Shown piece after piece: positions 24,832-33,124 of a DNA stretch of 64,000 nucleotides. Each line of letters begins with the position of its first letter. Position 1 is the first letter of the stretch. The stretch is from Ensifer adhaerens. GTDB taxonomy: Bacteria > Pseudomonadota > Alphaproteobacteria > Rhizobiales > Rhizobiaceae. The DNA lies in the NCBI RefSeq assembly GCF_028993555.1, contig NZ_CP118610.1, positions 1,984,001 through 2,048,000 on the forward strand. Reading direction: 5' to 3'. Both the position numbers and the translations under genes were made by a program. The notes beneath the pieces are model-generated. The model did no database searches and was not told the origin of the DNA. It saw only the letters and a program-made list of their open reading frames with translations.

Positions 24832-26358
24832 TTAGCGCTTCTTCCGCCCGGCGGAAAAAAGCCGGCCGTAGTCGACACGGCGCATACCGTCCGGATCGCG
24901 GCTGACGGCATCGGGGCGGATCTTCTCCACCTCCTGCGCCATCACGCCCACGTGTTTCGGGTAACGCCCCGGTTCGCCCTTGTAGTGGTATTCGTAAAGC
25001 GAATGCCCATCCAGCTTGCCCACCTTCTTGATGTCCTTCTTCAGGCGCCGATCAGAAGGAAGCGCATTGAAAAGACCCGTGACACCGCCGAGAATACTGG
25101 AAAGGCCTTCTCGCTTCTGATTGTATGCGGCCACACGGTTCTGATAGTCCTGCTGCACCAGCCCTGCATAGTCCACCGGCTCGATCCGCTGGCCCTGCGT
25201 TGGCACGAAGTTCGGGCTGCTCACCTGGGCGCCGGACAGCAGGCTCGAAATCTCGTTGATCGGCTGGTTGCGCTGGGCATACATCTCGTTGAGATATTGC
25301 GCCCGCGCCGCGTTCTGCGCCGCTAGTTGAGCCTGCTGGGCGTTGAAGCTCTGGTCCTTCAACGTGTTGTTGGCCGCCGCCGTCGACTGGCTGTTCTGGT
25401 GCATCTGCTGCAGAGCGTCGTTGCTGAAGCCGGCTGCGGCGAGTGCCTGGTTGAAGTTTTGCTGCTGCGCGGAATTAGACAATTGCAGGTTGTTGGCGTT
25501 CTGAGTGTATTGCTGGCTTTGCGCCTGGTTGGCGAACTGGCCGCTCTGCAACATCTGCCCGTAAGCCTGCTGCTGCGCGGCATTCTCGAAGGCCGCTGCC
25601 TGCTGCGAGAGCCCCACGAGCCGGGATTGCTCCTGCCCCGCATTGAGGATGGCGCCGAACCGCGCGTCATTCGCCTGGCGGTTTGCCTGGTCGATCGCCC
25701 GGTTATAGGCTTCCGAGCCCGGCTGCAGCCCCTGGTTGGCGAGCTGTGTCTCCAGCGCTGCGCGGTCCCGGTCGAGTTGCGGGTTCATGCGCGCCATCAG
25801 CGCATCCTCGTAACGCTTCGTGTCGAAGTTCGTCTCGTAGCTGCGCCTGATGTCACCCGAATTGCCAAGCGAGGTCTGTATCGACCCGGCATTGGCAACC
25901 GTTCCTTGAGCACTGCCCGTATTGGGCAGCGTCGTCTGCAGCGTCGGGCCGGGACCGTATTGCTGATACTGCGGCAGGTTGATCGCATTGGGATTGCCGG
26001 CCGCCGGCGCGCCGGAAAGGTCGATCGGCCGCCCCAGAAGATCGTTCAGTCGAGACGACTGGTTATTGGCGAGTGTCGCAAGATTCTTCTCCGCAGCATC
26101 CGTCTGGTCCTTGATCGCCTGCTGCGCCGGCGAAAGTGTCTGCGTCGCGGTCCAGTTCGGAATGTCGTAGAAAGCGCCGCTTAACGGGTCTTTCCACTTG
26201 GTACTGCCTGTCTGTGAATAGGTCAGGCTGCCGTCCGGCGTCATCTGGTTGATGTTGCCGAGCGTTCCATTGGCGATGGCCGTGCCGATATTGGTCGCGG
26301 TCTGCGCCGCCGCAGTCTCGCGTGGATCCGGCGGCTTCGGAGCTTTGGATTTTCCCAT
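24832..26358 (-). CDS. Gln/Ala/Asn-rich virion protein with C-terminal S74 intramolecular chaperone
   Basis: 508 residues. Residues 1-420 are Gln/Asn/Ala-rich and mostly helical, with low-complexity Q-Q-Q-A and N-N-L-Q runs, like internal or ejected virion proteins. The last 74 residues form an S74 (endosialidase-type) chaperone: S-D-R-R-L-K-K-D-I with candidate catalytic Ser435 and Lys440, then H-S-L-Y-E-Y-H-Y, V-G-V-M-A-Q-E-V and V-D-Y-G-R-L. S74 domains normally trimerise fibres and cut themselves off, so the parent protein may be a trimeric tail needle or fibre rather than an internal protein. 186 bases separate it from the fibre gene. Confidence 0.8.
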   Translation of the reverse strand: MGKSKAPKPPDPRETAAAQTATNIGTAIANGTLGNINQMTPDGSLTYSQTGSTKWKDPLSGAFYDIPNWTATQTLSPAQQAIKDQTDAAEKNLATLANNQSSRLNDLLGRPIDLSGAPAAGNPNAINLPQYQQYGPGPTLQTTLPNTGSAQGTVANAGSIQTSLGNSGDIRRSYETNFDTKRYEDALMARMNPQLDRDRAALETQLANQGLQPGSEAYNRAIDQANRQANDARFGAILNAGQEQSRLVGLSQQAAAFENAAQQQAYGQMLQSGQFANQAQSQQYTQNANNLQLSNSAQQQNFNQALAAAGFSNDALQQMHQNSQSTAAANNTLKDQSFNAQQAQLAAQNAARAQYLNEMYAQRNQPINEISSLLSGAQVSSPNFVPTQGQRIEPVDYAGLVQQDYQNRVAAYNQKREGLSSILGGVTGLFNALPSDRRLKKDIKKVGKLDGHSLYEYHYKGEPGRYPKHVGVMAQEVEKIRPDAVSRDPDGMRRVDYGRLFSAGRKKR

Positions 26359-26363
26359 GGTTC

Positions 26364-26810
26364 CTACCTCTGGTTGACGGGATGGGCCCGCCAGTCGTTG
26401 TCTGTGAGTGTGAAGACGATTTCGGCTTCCTCCCGCCCGCGAAGACGGGGAATTCGGTGTGGCGAAAAGCCGAAACGCTCTGCGATCGCGATCATGCCCG
26501 CATTACGCTCGGAAACCCTGAGCACAACCATCTGGCAGCCGATCTCCTGGAATGGATAGGCGAACATGCCCTTGAGCACCGGCCGCGTCAGCCAGCGTTT
26601 GCTGGTGGAAGCGGCCGAGAGTTCGATAACGCCAGCCTCCGGCGCATAGTCGTGGAACACCACGCCGGCCAGGAGCCCGCCATCTTCGACAACGCCCATG
26701 GTGACAAAGTCGGCAAATCCGCGTTCGCAGCCGGCGATGTGGCTCGCCACGAAATCCGCGATCATGCGGTTCACGGTGGCATTGTTGGCACCACCCCAGA
26801 TGATCCTCAT
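26364..26810 (-). CDS. GNAT-family acetyltransferase in tail cluster
   Basis: 148 residues with the GNAT fold: central E-L-S-A-A-S-T-S-K-R-W-L-T-R-P, then the acetyl-CoA/helix region V-S-E-R-N-A-G-M-I-A-I-A-E-R-F-G-F-S-P-H. Its start overlaps the stop of the preceding tail gene (ATGA), and the S74 gene follows after five bases, so it is embedded in the virion operon. Related enzymes occur at this position in several rhizobial short-tailed phages; target unknown. Confidence 0.85.
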   Translation of the reverse strand: MRIIWGGANNATVNRMIADFVASHIAGCERGFADFVTMGVVEDGGLLAGVVFHDYAPEAGVIELSAASTSKRWLTRPVLKGMFAYPFQEIGCQMVVLRVSERNAGMIAIAERFGFSPHRIPRLRGREEAEIVFTLTDNDWRAHPVNQR

Positions 26811-28423
26811 GCGCTCGCTTCGCCGGCCTCGACCTGCAGCGTCGCGAGGTCGACTTCCAGATCGAGCTTGGCCGCTCCGCCGGAGGTGATGGCGCAGCCG
26901 ACTGCCAGCATGTCACCGGTCGCCCTCACATTCTGCCGGAAGCTGTAGCGAAGCTGCTGCGTCAGCGCGTCCCAAACCGCCTTGTCCCACAATCCGATAT
27001 CCCATTCGGAAGAAACGACATCACCAGCAGTTACGCTGACGGCCGCAGGGATCGACCGGTCGAAGTCGGCTCGAGCAAACAGCCGCACGTTCGGCTTGCT
27101 TTTCGCCCGGAAGAACATGTGGGCGAGCGTGGCCTGCGCGCGTTGGCCGAACTGACCCGGGGGGGCAAACTGCGAGAGATAGGCGGCCGTAAAAGTCAGT
27201 CCGTCGTCTGTCCCCGTCGTATCGCCCTGCCAGCAGAAGCCACTGTCGCCACCAAAGAACAGCCCGCCCTGCAGCGTCTCGTAGCAGGTCGCCCGCCAAT
27301 TGCTGATCGTCGACCAGCGACCGCTGAGCACATTGAGCACAAATGTCGTATCGGCAACGACGCTGTTGCCGGGAAAGGCGATGAACACCAGATTCTGCTC
27401 CGGCCACTGTTTCACCACCCAGCCCACGCCGGTCGCATTCGCCGCCCGCCGCCAATCGTCCTCGATCGGGCGCGAAACCGAAACCTGGCTCAGCGCCTGG
27501 CGATCGCGCTGGAACACCTGAGAGATCGGTGTCAGCCCGTCGCTGGTGGCGATCAGAATATCGCCTCCGGCGCGGATCCAGGCGTTCTTGCCGAGCGGCC
27601 GGCCGATCTGATAGACGCCCTTCAGCGCAAAGCTGTTGGCGTCACTCGGGTCGGAGCCGGCATATACCGCCACCTCGCCTTCGGTCGAAACGAAGACGCA
27701 CAGATCGGATAGGCCGTCGCCGCTTTCGAGCGACCAGGAAAAGCCGATCAGCAGCGAGCCACCCTTCTTCATCACGCCGCCCAGCGGAAACAGCAAGGCC
27801 GCCCCGCCGACGACGTTGACCGGCAGATAGTAGGCGTCGAGCGTTGCATTCTTCAGAAAGAACTGCCGGTTCTTGAACAGCCAGCCATAGTTGAGCTGCG
27901 CCATGGTCGTCGCGTCGGGAAAGGTGATCGCCGGCGTCGTCGCCCAGGTGCTGCCGTTATAGACCCGGCGCTGATCGGCGCCGTTGAGGCAGATGAGAAA
28001 GGAATTGCCCGCATTGGTGTGCTGGAAGGTGCACCAGTCGCCGCCCGAAAGTCCGCTGACGGCAGCGGCCGTCGTTGCAGGCGGTGCTGCCGGGGATGTC
28101 ATGTCGTAGATTGCCGTATCCGTCGCCATGAACAGCTTCTCCATGGCGCCATACTTGTACTTGAAGGCACTGCGGATCGTACCGCCGTCGGCCACCCGGC
28201 CCCGCTTTTGCGAACCGCCACGAATGCGGCAGCCGACGAGCGTCGGCAAGAAGTTGCGCAATACGGTCGCCGATCCCGGCTGTTGCGCCGCCATGTCGGC
28301 GGTCGTCACGAGCCCGTTTTTCGGCGCCGGGAACGTGATCGGCTGCGAGGTCTGTTGCCGGCCGATGCTGGTTGCACCGCGATTGCTCTGGCCAAGGCGC
28401 CCTGGCCTTATGTCCACTCTCAT
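26807..28423 (-). CDS. Phage tail protein, gp10-like (packaged-DNA stabilisation)
   Basis: 538 residues. The sequence is beta-rich with repeated W and G turns (such as G-D-W-C-T-F-Q-H, G-R-W-S-T-I-S-N-W-R) as in the propeller-like tail nozzle or P22 gp10 type proteins; the position right after the adaptor genes also fits. It overlaps both neighbours by four bases (ATGA). Family call is from composition and synteny rather than a short motif. Confidence 0.7.
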   Translation of the reverse strand: MRVDIRPGRLGQSNRGATSIGRQQTSQPITFPAPKNGLVTTADMAAQQPGSATVLRNFLPTLVGCRIRGGSQKRGRVADGGTIRSAFKYKYGAMEKLFMATDTAIYDMTSPAAPPATTAAAVSGLSGGDWCTFQHTNAGNSFLICLNGADQRRVYNGSTWATTPAITFPDATTMAQLNYGWLFKNRQFFLKNATLDAYYLPVNVVGGAALLFPLGGVMKKGGSLLIGFSWSLESGDGLSDLCVFVSTEGEVAVYAGSDPSDANSFALKGVYQIGRPLGKNAWIRAGGDILIATSDGLTPISQVFQRDRQALSQVSVSRPIEDDWRRAANATGVGWVVKQWPEQNLVFIAFPGNSVVADTTFVLNVLSGRWSTISNWRATCYETLQGGLFFGGDSGFCWQGDTTGTDDGLTFTAAYLSQFAPPGQFGQRAQATLAHMFFRAKSKPNVRLFARADFDRSIPAAVSVTAGDVVSSEWDIGLWDKAVWDALTQQLRYSFRQNVRATGDMLAVGCAITSGGAAKLDLEVDLATLQVEAGEASA

Positions 28424-29022
28424 GATGCCCCCCGGTCGGCGTTCAGTTCCTGCAGCAGGTCCGCCTCGAATTCCGCGAGACTGTCGTCGAAGGGCAGCCC
28501 CTTTTGCCGCTTCCAGCGCCAGAGGATGCCCTTGCCCAGCAGCCGCTCTGGAAAGAGCATCGTGTCGTCATCCGCCTTGAGCGTGTCACGTTCCTGGTAG
28601 GGGTCTCCCAGCACCCAGTTCTTCGAGACGTAGTCGACAACGGCTCCGACGCCAGCTGATGCCGGGGAAAACAGCATCTGGCTCCCCCGCAGGAAAAAAT
28701 AGGGCTGTGCGGATGCGGTGCCGGTCGCGGTCGCCCATTGCGAACTGTTGGTGATCGGGCGAAAGAAGGCGCCGGATGCCGTGCGCACCGCGCCCCCCGG
28801 CGTCAGCCGTTGGTAGTCCGCCGGCAAGGTCAGTGGCGAGAGGATTGCCACATGCTGCTTCAGCAACCGCCGCCAGTCACCGCGTCGGGAAATCTCCTCG
28901 CCCGCCTCTTGCGCCAGCGCCACCATGGTCTGCGCGTTCGGATCGTTGGAGCCGTAGATGCTGTCGAAACGATCGAGCGAAACGATGTCGCAAACCTCGT
29001 TGATTACGGAAAGCAAGGTCAT
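28420..29022 (-). CDS. Phage adaptor/connector-like protein
   Basis: 200 residues from the ATG at 29022. The N-terminus T-L-L-S-V-I-N-E-V-C-D-I-V and the E-I-S-R-R-G-D-W-R-R-L segment, followed by P-A-D-Y-Q-R-L-T-P-G-G, are typical of head-tail connector or tail-completion proteins of short-tailed phages. Start overlaps the preceding stop, stop overlaps the next start. Role in joining portal to tail is inferred. Confidence 0.7.
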   Translation of the reverse strand: MTLLSVINEVCDIVSLDRFDSIYGSNDPNAQTMVALAQEAGEEISRRGDWRRLLKQHVAILSPLTLPADYQRLTPGGAVRTASGAFFRPITNSSQWATATGTASAQPYFFLRGSQMLFSPASAGVGAVVDYVSKNWVLGDPYQERDTLKADDDTMLFPERLLGKGILWRWKRQKGLPFDDSLAEFEADLLQELNADRGAS

Positions 29023-29618
29023 GGTGTCGCCCCTCCCACCGTCATCTGGGCATCGCCCCAGCGGGCGCGTTCGTCGGCAATACCGAGCCCGGCAAGCGCC
29101 GACATCTTCAGCTGTTGCGCGGCCCCAACCTTTCCGGCGTCGCGCTCCCAGATGGCGATCTCCTCGACCAGTCCGTAGAGATAGGCGTCGGGGGCCTGCT
29201 CCAGCAGCCAGTTCGTCGGGTTCAAGGCCGAAAGCGGCGGGATCTTGCGGTAGTAGGTCATGGTCAGTCCGTAGCTGCCGGCCGGAAACGATTTGATCCG
29301 GTTGCCGACGATCGCATAGCCGAGTGGCGTGCCGCCACCCACCGGACCCGTGTCGGAAAATTGCTGCAAGGCCCCCGCGCGGATCGGCCGGCCGCTTGCC
29401 GTCAAGACCTGCCGTGCTTCGAGAAAGTTCGCGGGCAGAGGCGCGTCGCCGTCGACGACGTCGATCGCCGCGGTTGCTTCCATCTCGCTCACACGCAGCG
29501 CCCTGTTGAGTTTCAGTTCGGCCAGACCGACGAAGCGCGGAAAGAGGTGGGCGATATCGTTGCGCCCGCTGTATTCGCCCGCATCGACCAGCAGCGCGGC
29601 ATAATCGGCAATGCTCAT
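29019..29618 (-). CDS. Phage adaptor protein (SU10 adaptor-like)
   Basis: 199 residues from the ATG at 29618. M-S-I-A-D-Y-A-A-L-L-V-D-A, F-V-G-L-A-E-L-K-L-N-R-A-L-R-V and P-A-N-F-L-E-A-R-Q-V fit the helical adaptor family that binds under the portal, and W-L-L-E-Q-A-P-D-A-Y-L-Y-G is a typical later block. Paralogous in outline to the following gene. Overlaps both neighbours by ATGA. Confidence 0.75.
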   Translation of the reverse strand: MSIADYAALLVDAGEYSGRNDIAHLFPRFVGLAELKLNRALRVSEMEATAAIDVVDGDAPLPANFLEARQVLTASGRPIRAGALQQFSDTGPVGGGTPLGYAIVGNRIKSFPAGSYGLTMTYYRKIPPLSALNPTNWLLEQAPDAYLYGLVEEIAIWERDAGKVGAAQQLKMSALAGLGIADERARWGDAQMTVGGATP

Positions 29619-29938
29619 AGCCTGCCCTCCTTTGTGCGCCAGGCGCGGTTGTCGCCATCGTTGAGGAAGCGCTTGACGAAGCGGTCGTCGCCTTCGGAGT
29701 GCGCCGTCACCAGGCCCGAGGCATGCGCGATGTTGAGCGGAACCGAGGCAACGCGATGCCAATCGCCCCGCCAGATCCTTTCAGCGCTGTTGCGCACCTC
29801 CTGGTTTTCACTCACCAGGTTGTCGACGGGATAATCGACGCGGTAGACGTCCTTCTCCCCGTCGAAGTGGTGCCAGACGGAGCGGCCGCTCATCCTGTCA
29901 TGATCGTAGAGCGTCCAGGCTCCATCACGGATCACCAT
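29615..29938 (-). CDS. Prophage hypothetical protein
   Basis: 107 residues, charged and Trp-rich (G-A-W-T-L-Y-D-H-D-R-M and R-I-W-R-G-D-W-H-R-V-A). No family recognised with confidence. It lies between the 55-residue gene and the adaptor genes and overlaps the adaptor start by four bases, so it is part of the virion or assembly operon. Confidence 0.7.
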   Translation of the reverse strand: MVIRDGAWTLYDHDRMSGRSVWHHFDGEKDVYRVDYPVDNLVSENQEVRNSAERIWRGDWHRVASVPLNIAHASGLVTAHSEGDDRFVKRFLNDGDNRAWRTKEGRL

Positions 29939-29941
29939 GGC

Positions 29942-30109
29942 TCACTCCCCCGGCAGCGGGTCGGCGCGCTCCGCCTTGGCTGCCGCGATCAGTGCCTTCG
30001 CCTCTTCAAGGCTGACGGACACGACAGCACCAGCGGGTGTGCGTTCATCGTCACACAGCCAGACGTCGTAGACGAGACGAACAGGCACGGGCTTCTTTGC
30101 TTCGGACAT
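29942..30109 (-). CDS. Small prophage protein
   Basis: 55 residues from an ATG at 30109 preceded by GGAGACATCA. Acidic C-terminal half (S-L-E-E-A-K-A-L-I-A-A-A-K-A-E) predicted helical, N-terminal part with K-K-P-V-P-V-R-L-V-Y-D. Three bases separate its stop from the next start. A terminator-like hairpin lies directly upstream. The frame is open further back but through that hairpin, so the short form is preferred. Confidence 0.65.
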   Translation of the reverse strand: MSEAKKPVPVRLVYDVWLCDDERTPAGAVVSVSLEEAKALIAAAKAERADPLPGE

Positions 30110-30122
30110 TGATGTCTCCATG

Positions 30123-30150
30123 AAAAAAGGCGGCTCCGGAGAGCCGCCTT
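30123..30150 (-). terminator. Intrinsic terminator just ahead of the 55-residue gene
   Basis: On the minus strand GGCGGCTC-TCCG-GAGCCGCC (30148-30129) is followed at once by TTTTTT (30128-30123). It ends the upstream cargo/capsid transcript only 14 bases before the next start codon, so downstream genes need readthrough or phage antitermination. Confidence 0.85.
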
Positions 30151-30351
30151 GGCAAGAGTTGTTCATTTGGAAGGGAAACGGGCACGGGTCAGGCGCCCGC
30201 ATCCGATGTCTGGTGTCATGCAATCAATATTGGCTGCGCCCGCGCCGGGTCCCAAAGCGGCAACAGCGGGTATCCGACAAAGTACCGCCAGCAAAGCGGC
30301 TACTGAACGACATGACCAGCGGATGCCTCGACGATCGTCGATAGGATCTTT

Positions 30352-31065
30352 CTATCGCCCAAATTCCGATACGGTCTTCATCGCCGACGCAACGAAGAGA
30401 TCGAACTTATCGGAGAGTGCCGTACTAATATCTCGAGACAGGAACAGGTCGTAAACCGAAGGCGAGGCCTCGACGCCGGAGGACCCAGCCCCGGCAACGC
30501 GACAACCAAGCCGTGTTCCAGGAAAATCAGGATTATCGGATGCCGTTATCACGAACGCGCTGGCCCGTGGCTTCGCTGCCAACGCGTCGTTGCGGGCCGT
30601 TTCCAGCACACGCTCGACGTCTTCCGACTGCTCGGATGCATAAAACCCCCACGCGTAGTCGCTCTTTCCCGGCGCGGCCCGTTGAGCGTAACCGGTGAGG
30701 TGAAGTCCATAAGCCTCGACAGGCTTAGAGAACGTGACGACGGAAGTCCGCGGCTCGCCTGTGTCGAGAAGGTTGTAAGGGTGAGCCACGATATCCGCCC
30801 TGTTGAAAACAGCCTTCTCCGCGTCAAGGACCTTGAAGAATTGGGCGTCACACGCCAACAACGCAGCCAACACCTTCTCGGCGCTTTCAGGCGGCATCGT
30901 GCATTCGGGCGCTACATAGCCGCCACTTCGTTCGCAAATTGCGCCGCGGCTCATGTCTTCAAACGAATACGGATCGATTGTCGCAAATACCAGCCCAACC
31001 AGCACGACGGACAGCCCGAAGAGGGTGACAACGGTATAGACCATTGCCTTTTGCCACTTTTTCAT
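30352..31065 (-). CDS. Membrane-anchored protein of unknown function (prophage cargo)
   Basis: 237 residues from the ATG at 31065, which has a perfect AAGGAGG five bases ahead. One N-terminal membrane segment (V-Y-T-V-V-T-L-F-G-L-S-V-V-L-V-G-L) then a mainly extracytoplasmic domain with four cysteines (C-E-R-S-G-G, P-E-C-T, A-C-D and R-L-G-C-R). No family recognised. GC is lower than in the flanking virion genes. It lies 106 bases after the 31172 gene and could be its partner. Confidence 0.75.
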   Translation of the reverse strand: MKKWQKAMVYTVVTLFGLSVVLVGLVFATIDPYSFEDMSRGAICERSGGYVAPECTMPPESAEKVLAALLACDAQFFKVLDAEKAVFNRADIVAHPYNLLDTGEPRTSVVTFSKPVEAYGLHLTGYAQRAAPGKSDYAWGFYASEQSEDVERVLETARNDALAAKPRASAFVITASDNPDFPGTRLGCRVAGAGSSGVEASPSVYDLFLSRDISTALSDKFDLFVASAMKTVSEFGR

Positions 31066-31171
31066 GCCGCCTCCTTGTCTGCAGAGCATATCTCGATCTG
31101 ATCCCCATTAGAACATTTCATGAACGAATGCAAGGTTGCGATCGAACTCGCACTACAGCTTATGCGGAAGG

Positions 31172-31825
31172 TTATTCACCCCATGACTTCATCATCTGCT
31201 TGAGCGTGCCGCGACCGGGAAATAGCCCGCTCCAGAACCCTTCTTCCTGTATCGGGGGCTTCGACTGCCAGTTGTCTGCGTTGGCCTGCATTCTCTGCAG
31301 GTCCCTCTTTTCGTGCAGTGCCTCCAGAGGTGGCAAGTCGCGTGGGGGTGGTCCTGACCAGGATGGACGCTCGGACGACTCCGAATAGCTTTGGAGACGT
31401 GGGTCGGGCACTTTGTCGCTGATCGAACGGATCAGGTCGCCGTTCCGCCGGGCATAATCCACCAGCCCCATGACATCCGCTTCGCCAAGATCGCGCTCCT
31501 TGGCGTAGCGTCCTATCTGCCGTCCGACATCATTGTTCCACTCATCACGCAGGTGGTCCTTGGTGTTGTCATTCCCGCTCCACTTGTCGGAAAGCCAGGA
31601 TTGCCACTCTCGGGCGGTGCCGAGAGACTTGGCCAATCCCGGAAAGTTCTCGCGCTCTATCATGGCGCTCACATAGGCATGCGCATTCGCGTTTCTAATA
31701 CCGCTCAGTTCTCGCAGCCTTTCAGGCGATAGGTGACTGAGCTCCGGATAGTTTTGGCCGTTGAAAGCCTCGACAGCCTTGTTGTGCCTGCCACAGTTCA
31801 CGTATTTGGCAATTGGATTGGCCAA
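31172..31825 (-). CDS. DUF6973-like protein (prophage cargo, possible toxin-type domain)
   Basis: 217 residues, start probably the TTG at 31825 with AAGGTGA ahead. The centre carries N-A-N-A-H-A-Y-V-S-A-M-I and, about 45 residues later, R-D-E-W-N-N-D-V-G-R-Q-I-G. This spacing recalls the DUF6973 domain (D-A-x-R-H-A-x-W ... H-N-N-x-V-G-R) found in some polymorphic toxins; the match is by eye and partial. The C-terminal 70 residues are Pro/Ser-rich and end in a basic tail. Lower GC than neighbours. Sits where virion genes would be expected, between the capsid remnant and the adaptor cluster. Confidence 0.6.
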   Translation of the reverse strand: MANPIAKYVNCGRHNKAVEAFNGQNYPELSHLSPERLRELSGIRNANAHAYVSAMIERENFPGLAKSLGTAREWQSWLSDKWSGNDNTKDHLRDEWNNDVGRQIGRYAKERDLGEADVMGLVDYARRNGDLIRSISDKVPDPRLQSYSESSERPSWSGPPPRDLPPLEALHEKRDLQRMQANADNWQSKPPIQEEGFWSGLFPGRGTLKQMMKSWGE

Positions 31826-31945
31826 GTGCTTTCACCTTGATGAATGGGTATTCGGAGGCGATCCGGTAGGTGGCACCCGCGAGGCACGGCAACGAAACGG
31901 CAAAGGGCGGGCAAAACGCCCGCCCCACGCGTCGCGCTCGTCAGA

Positions 31946-32420
31946 TCAGCTCGCAGCGCTCAAACCAAAAAGATCGGCCGCAACGCCGAGGCCCTTTTCG
32001 TTGTGCACCTTCAGCGTGCCCTCGCCGATGATCACGCCCTTGTCGGCATCGCCGGTCTTGGCCACCGCCTTGTCCTCCTGGATGTTGCGCAGCCAGAGGA
32101 AGGAGAGCATGTCGGTGTCGAGGAGAAGGCGTTGCGTGCGAGTTTCGCGTTGCCCGCCTGCACCCGGTTCGGGCGGATCATCACGGTGCCGAACGGGCCC
32201 TCGTAATAGTCGGCGGTCGCCACGATCGTATTGCGCTCGCCGCCTTGCGAGACAGCGTAGCGGAACGGCGCCACGTTGGCGTCGGACATGAAGGTGACGA
32301 ACACCGATTTCACGTAAGGCGAGACCGAGACGTGACGGAAATTGGCGCCGTTCTGGTAGCCCGTCTGGCATCATCTGATCGAGGATCGCCTTGGTAAACG
32401 GGCGCTGGGTGCCGTCAGTC
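31946..32420 (-). pseudogene. Remnant of an SU10-type phage major capsid gene
   Basis: Pieced across frames, the minus strand encodes the C-terminal part of a DUF5309/SU10 major head protein: G-T-Q-R-P-F-T-K-A-I-L, then G-Y-Q-N-G-A-N-F, V-M-I-R-P-N-R-V, L-L-D-T-D-M-L-S-F-L and A-K-T-G-D-A-D ending L-F-G-L-S-A-A-S. There is an extra base near 32367 and a lost base near 32122-32128, and the N-terminal two-thirds are missing. The protein cannot be made. Confidence 0.85.
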
Positions 32421-32446
32421 GGCGGCCTAAGGATATCCCCTGGTCG

Positions 32447-32701
32447 CTACTTCCCATGTTCGTTCCGAAAGAGGTCGGCCGGCACCGGCGGCGTCTTGCC
32501 GGAAGCGAGAGGTGTGGTGCAACCGATGAAACCGTCAGCGAAGCCGAGTGCCTCGGAGGGCGTATAGCCGGTTGCTTCGGCTGCCAGGTCAAGCGACCAG
32601 CCTTCGTTCCGGGCATAGCTGCTTCCCGTAACCGAACCTGCCCGATCGGCGCGCGGCAGAAAGCGCCCGGTCTTCGGGTCCTTGGCGGATTTGCTTGTCA
32701 T
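32447..32701 (-). CDS. Small prophage hypothetical protein
   Basis: 84 residues. The ATG at 32701 has GGAG eight bases ahead. Basic start (K-S-A-K-D-P-K-T-G-R-F-L-P-R) then a short acidic helix and A-D-L-F-R-N-E-H-G-K end. No family recognised. It lies directly upstream of the capsid remnant in the same direction, where small head genes are common. Confidence 0.5.
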   Translation of the reverse strand: MTSKSAKDPKTGRFLPRADRAGSVTGSSYARNEGWSLDLAAEATGYTPSEALGFADGFIGCTTPLASGKTPPVPADLFRNEHGK

Positions 32702-33124
32702 GGGATTTGCTCCGCGCAGGCTCAGCCGCTGCGCCTGTTGGCAGCCGCGGCTTTGAGGGAGAAGGCACGCGGCCCTGGCTTCGGCCCGTCACCCGCCTTC
32801 GCTCCAAGGGCGCAGCACAGCTACCAATCGTCAGTGCCGTCACCGCGGATGGCGCAACGCGCGCCAAGCGTGACAGCCGGTCACAGAAATTTGCAGGTGT
32901 CACGCCCGATGTCACGCCGGCAAACTTGACTTCAGGTTGTATTCGGTCATCAATAGTTCGCGTCGGATCGCCCTGCCTCGGGCCGTAGCGGCGGAAATGC
33001 ATGACATGTGCGGCTGCTCGCAGGCGGCCGCCAGGAAAGACCCAAAGTAGTTCAAATTTTTGAATAATTTATCAGTCTAGCAGGCCCGCTGCGGGAACCA
33101 TGCGATGGATGCGATAGGTGTCAG
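32702..33124. other. Intergenic region at the right end of prophage remnant 1
   Basis: No supported gene. An imperfect inverted repeat TTTGCAGGTGTCAC (32890-32903) and GTCACGCCGGCAAA (32911-32924) is present, and the stretch before 33125 is AT-rich and may hold the promoter of the Sel1 gene. Expected portal, terminase or scaffold genes are absent. Confidence 0.4.

Larger units (their letters stand above)
20515..32710. mobile_element. Prophage remnant 1: late half of a short-tailed phage
   Basis: A tightly packed minus-strand block with late virion and lysis genes in phage order: broken SU10-type major capsid, small genes, two adaptor/connector-like proteins, gp10-like tail protein, GNAT, S74-bearing protein, tail fibre, endolysin, holin-like and spanin-like genes, and a strong terminator. 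Many neighbours overlap by ATGA. Terminase, portal, protease, integrase and repressor are missing, so it cannot package or excise. Boundaries are gene-based; attachment sites were not found. Confidence 0.85.

Noticed and set aside
23650..25326. 558-codon plus-strand open frame across fibre and S74 genes
   Set aside because: Crosses two minus-strand genes and their spacer, with no domain.
20515..32710. Tailocin or contractile injection system
   Set aside because: No sheath, tube, baseplate or tape-measure genes; the adaptor and gp10-like genes point to a short-tailed phage.
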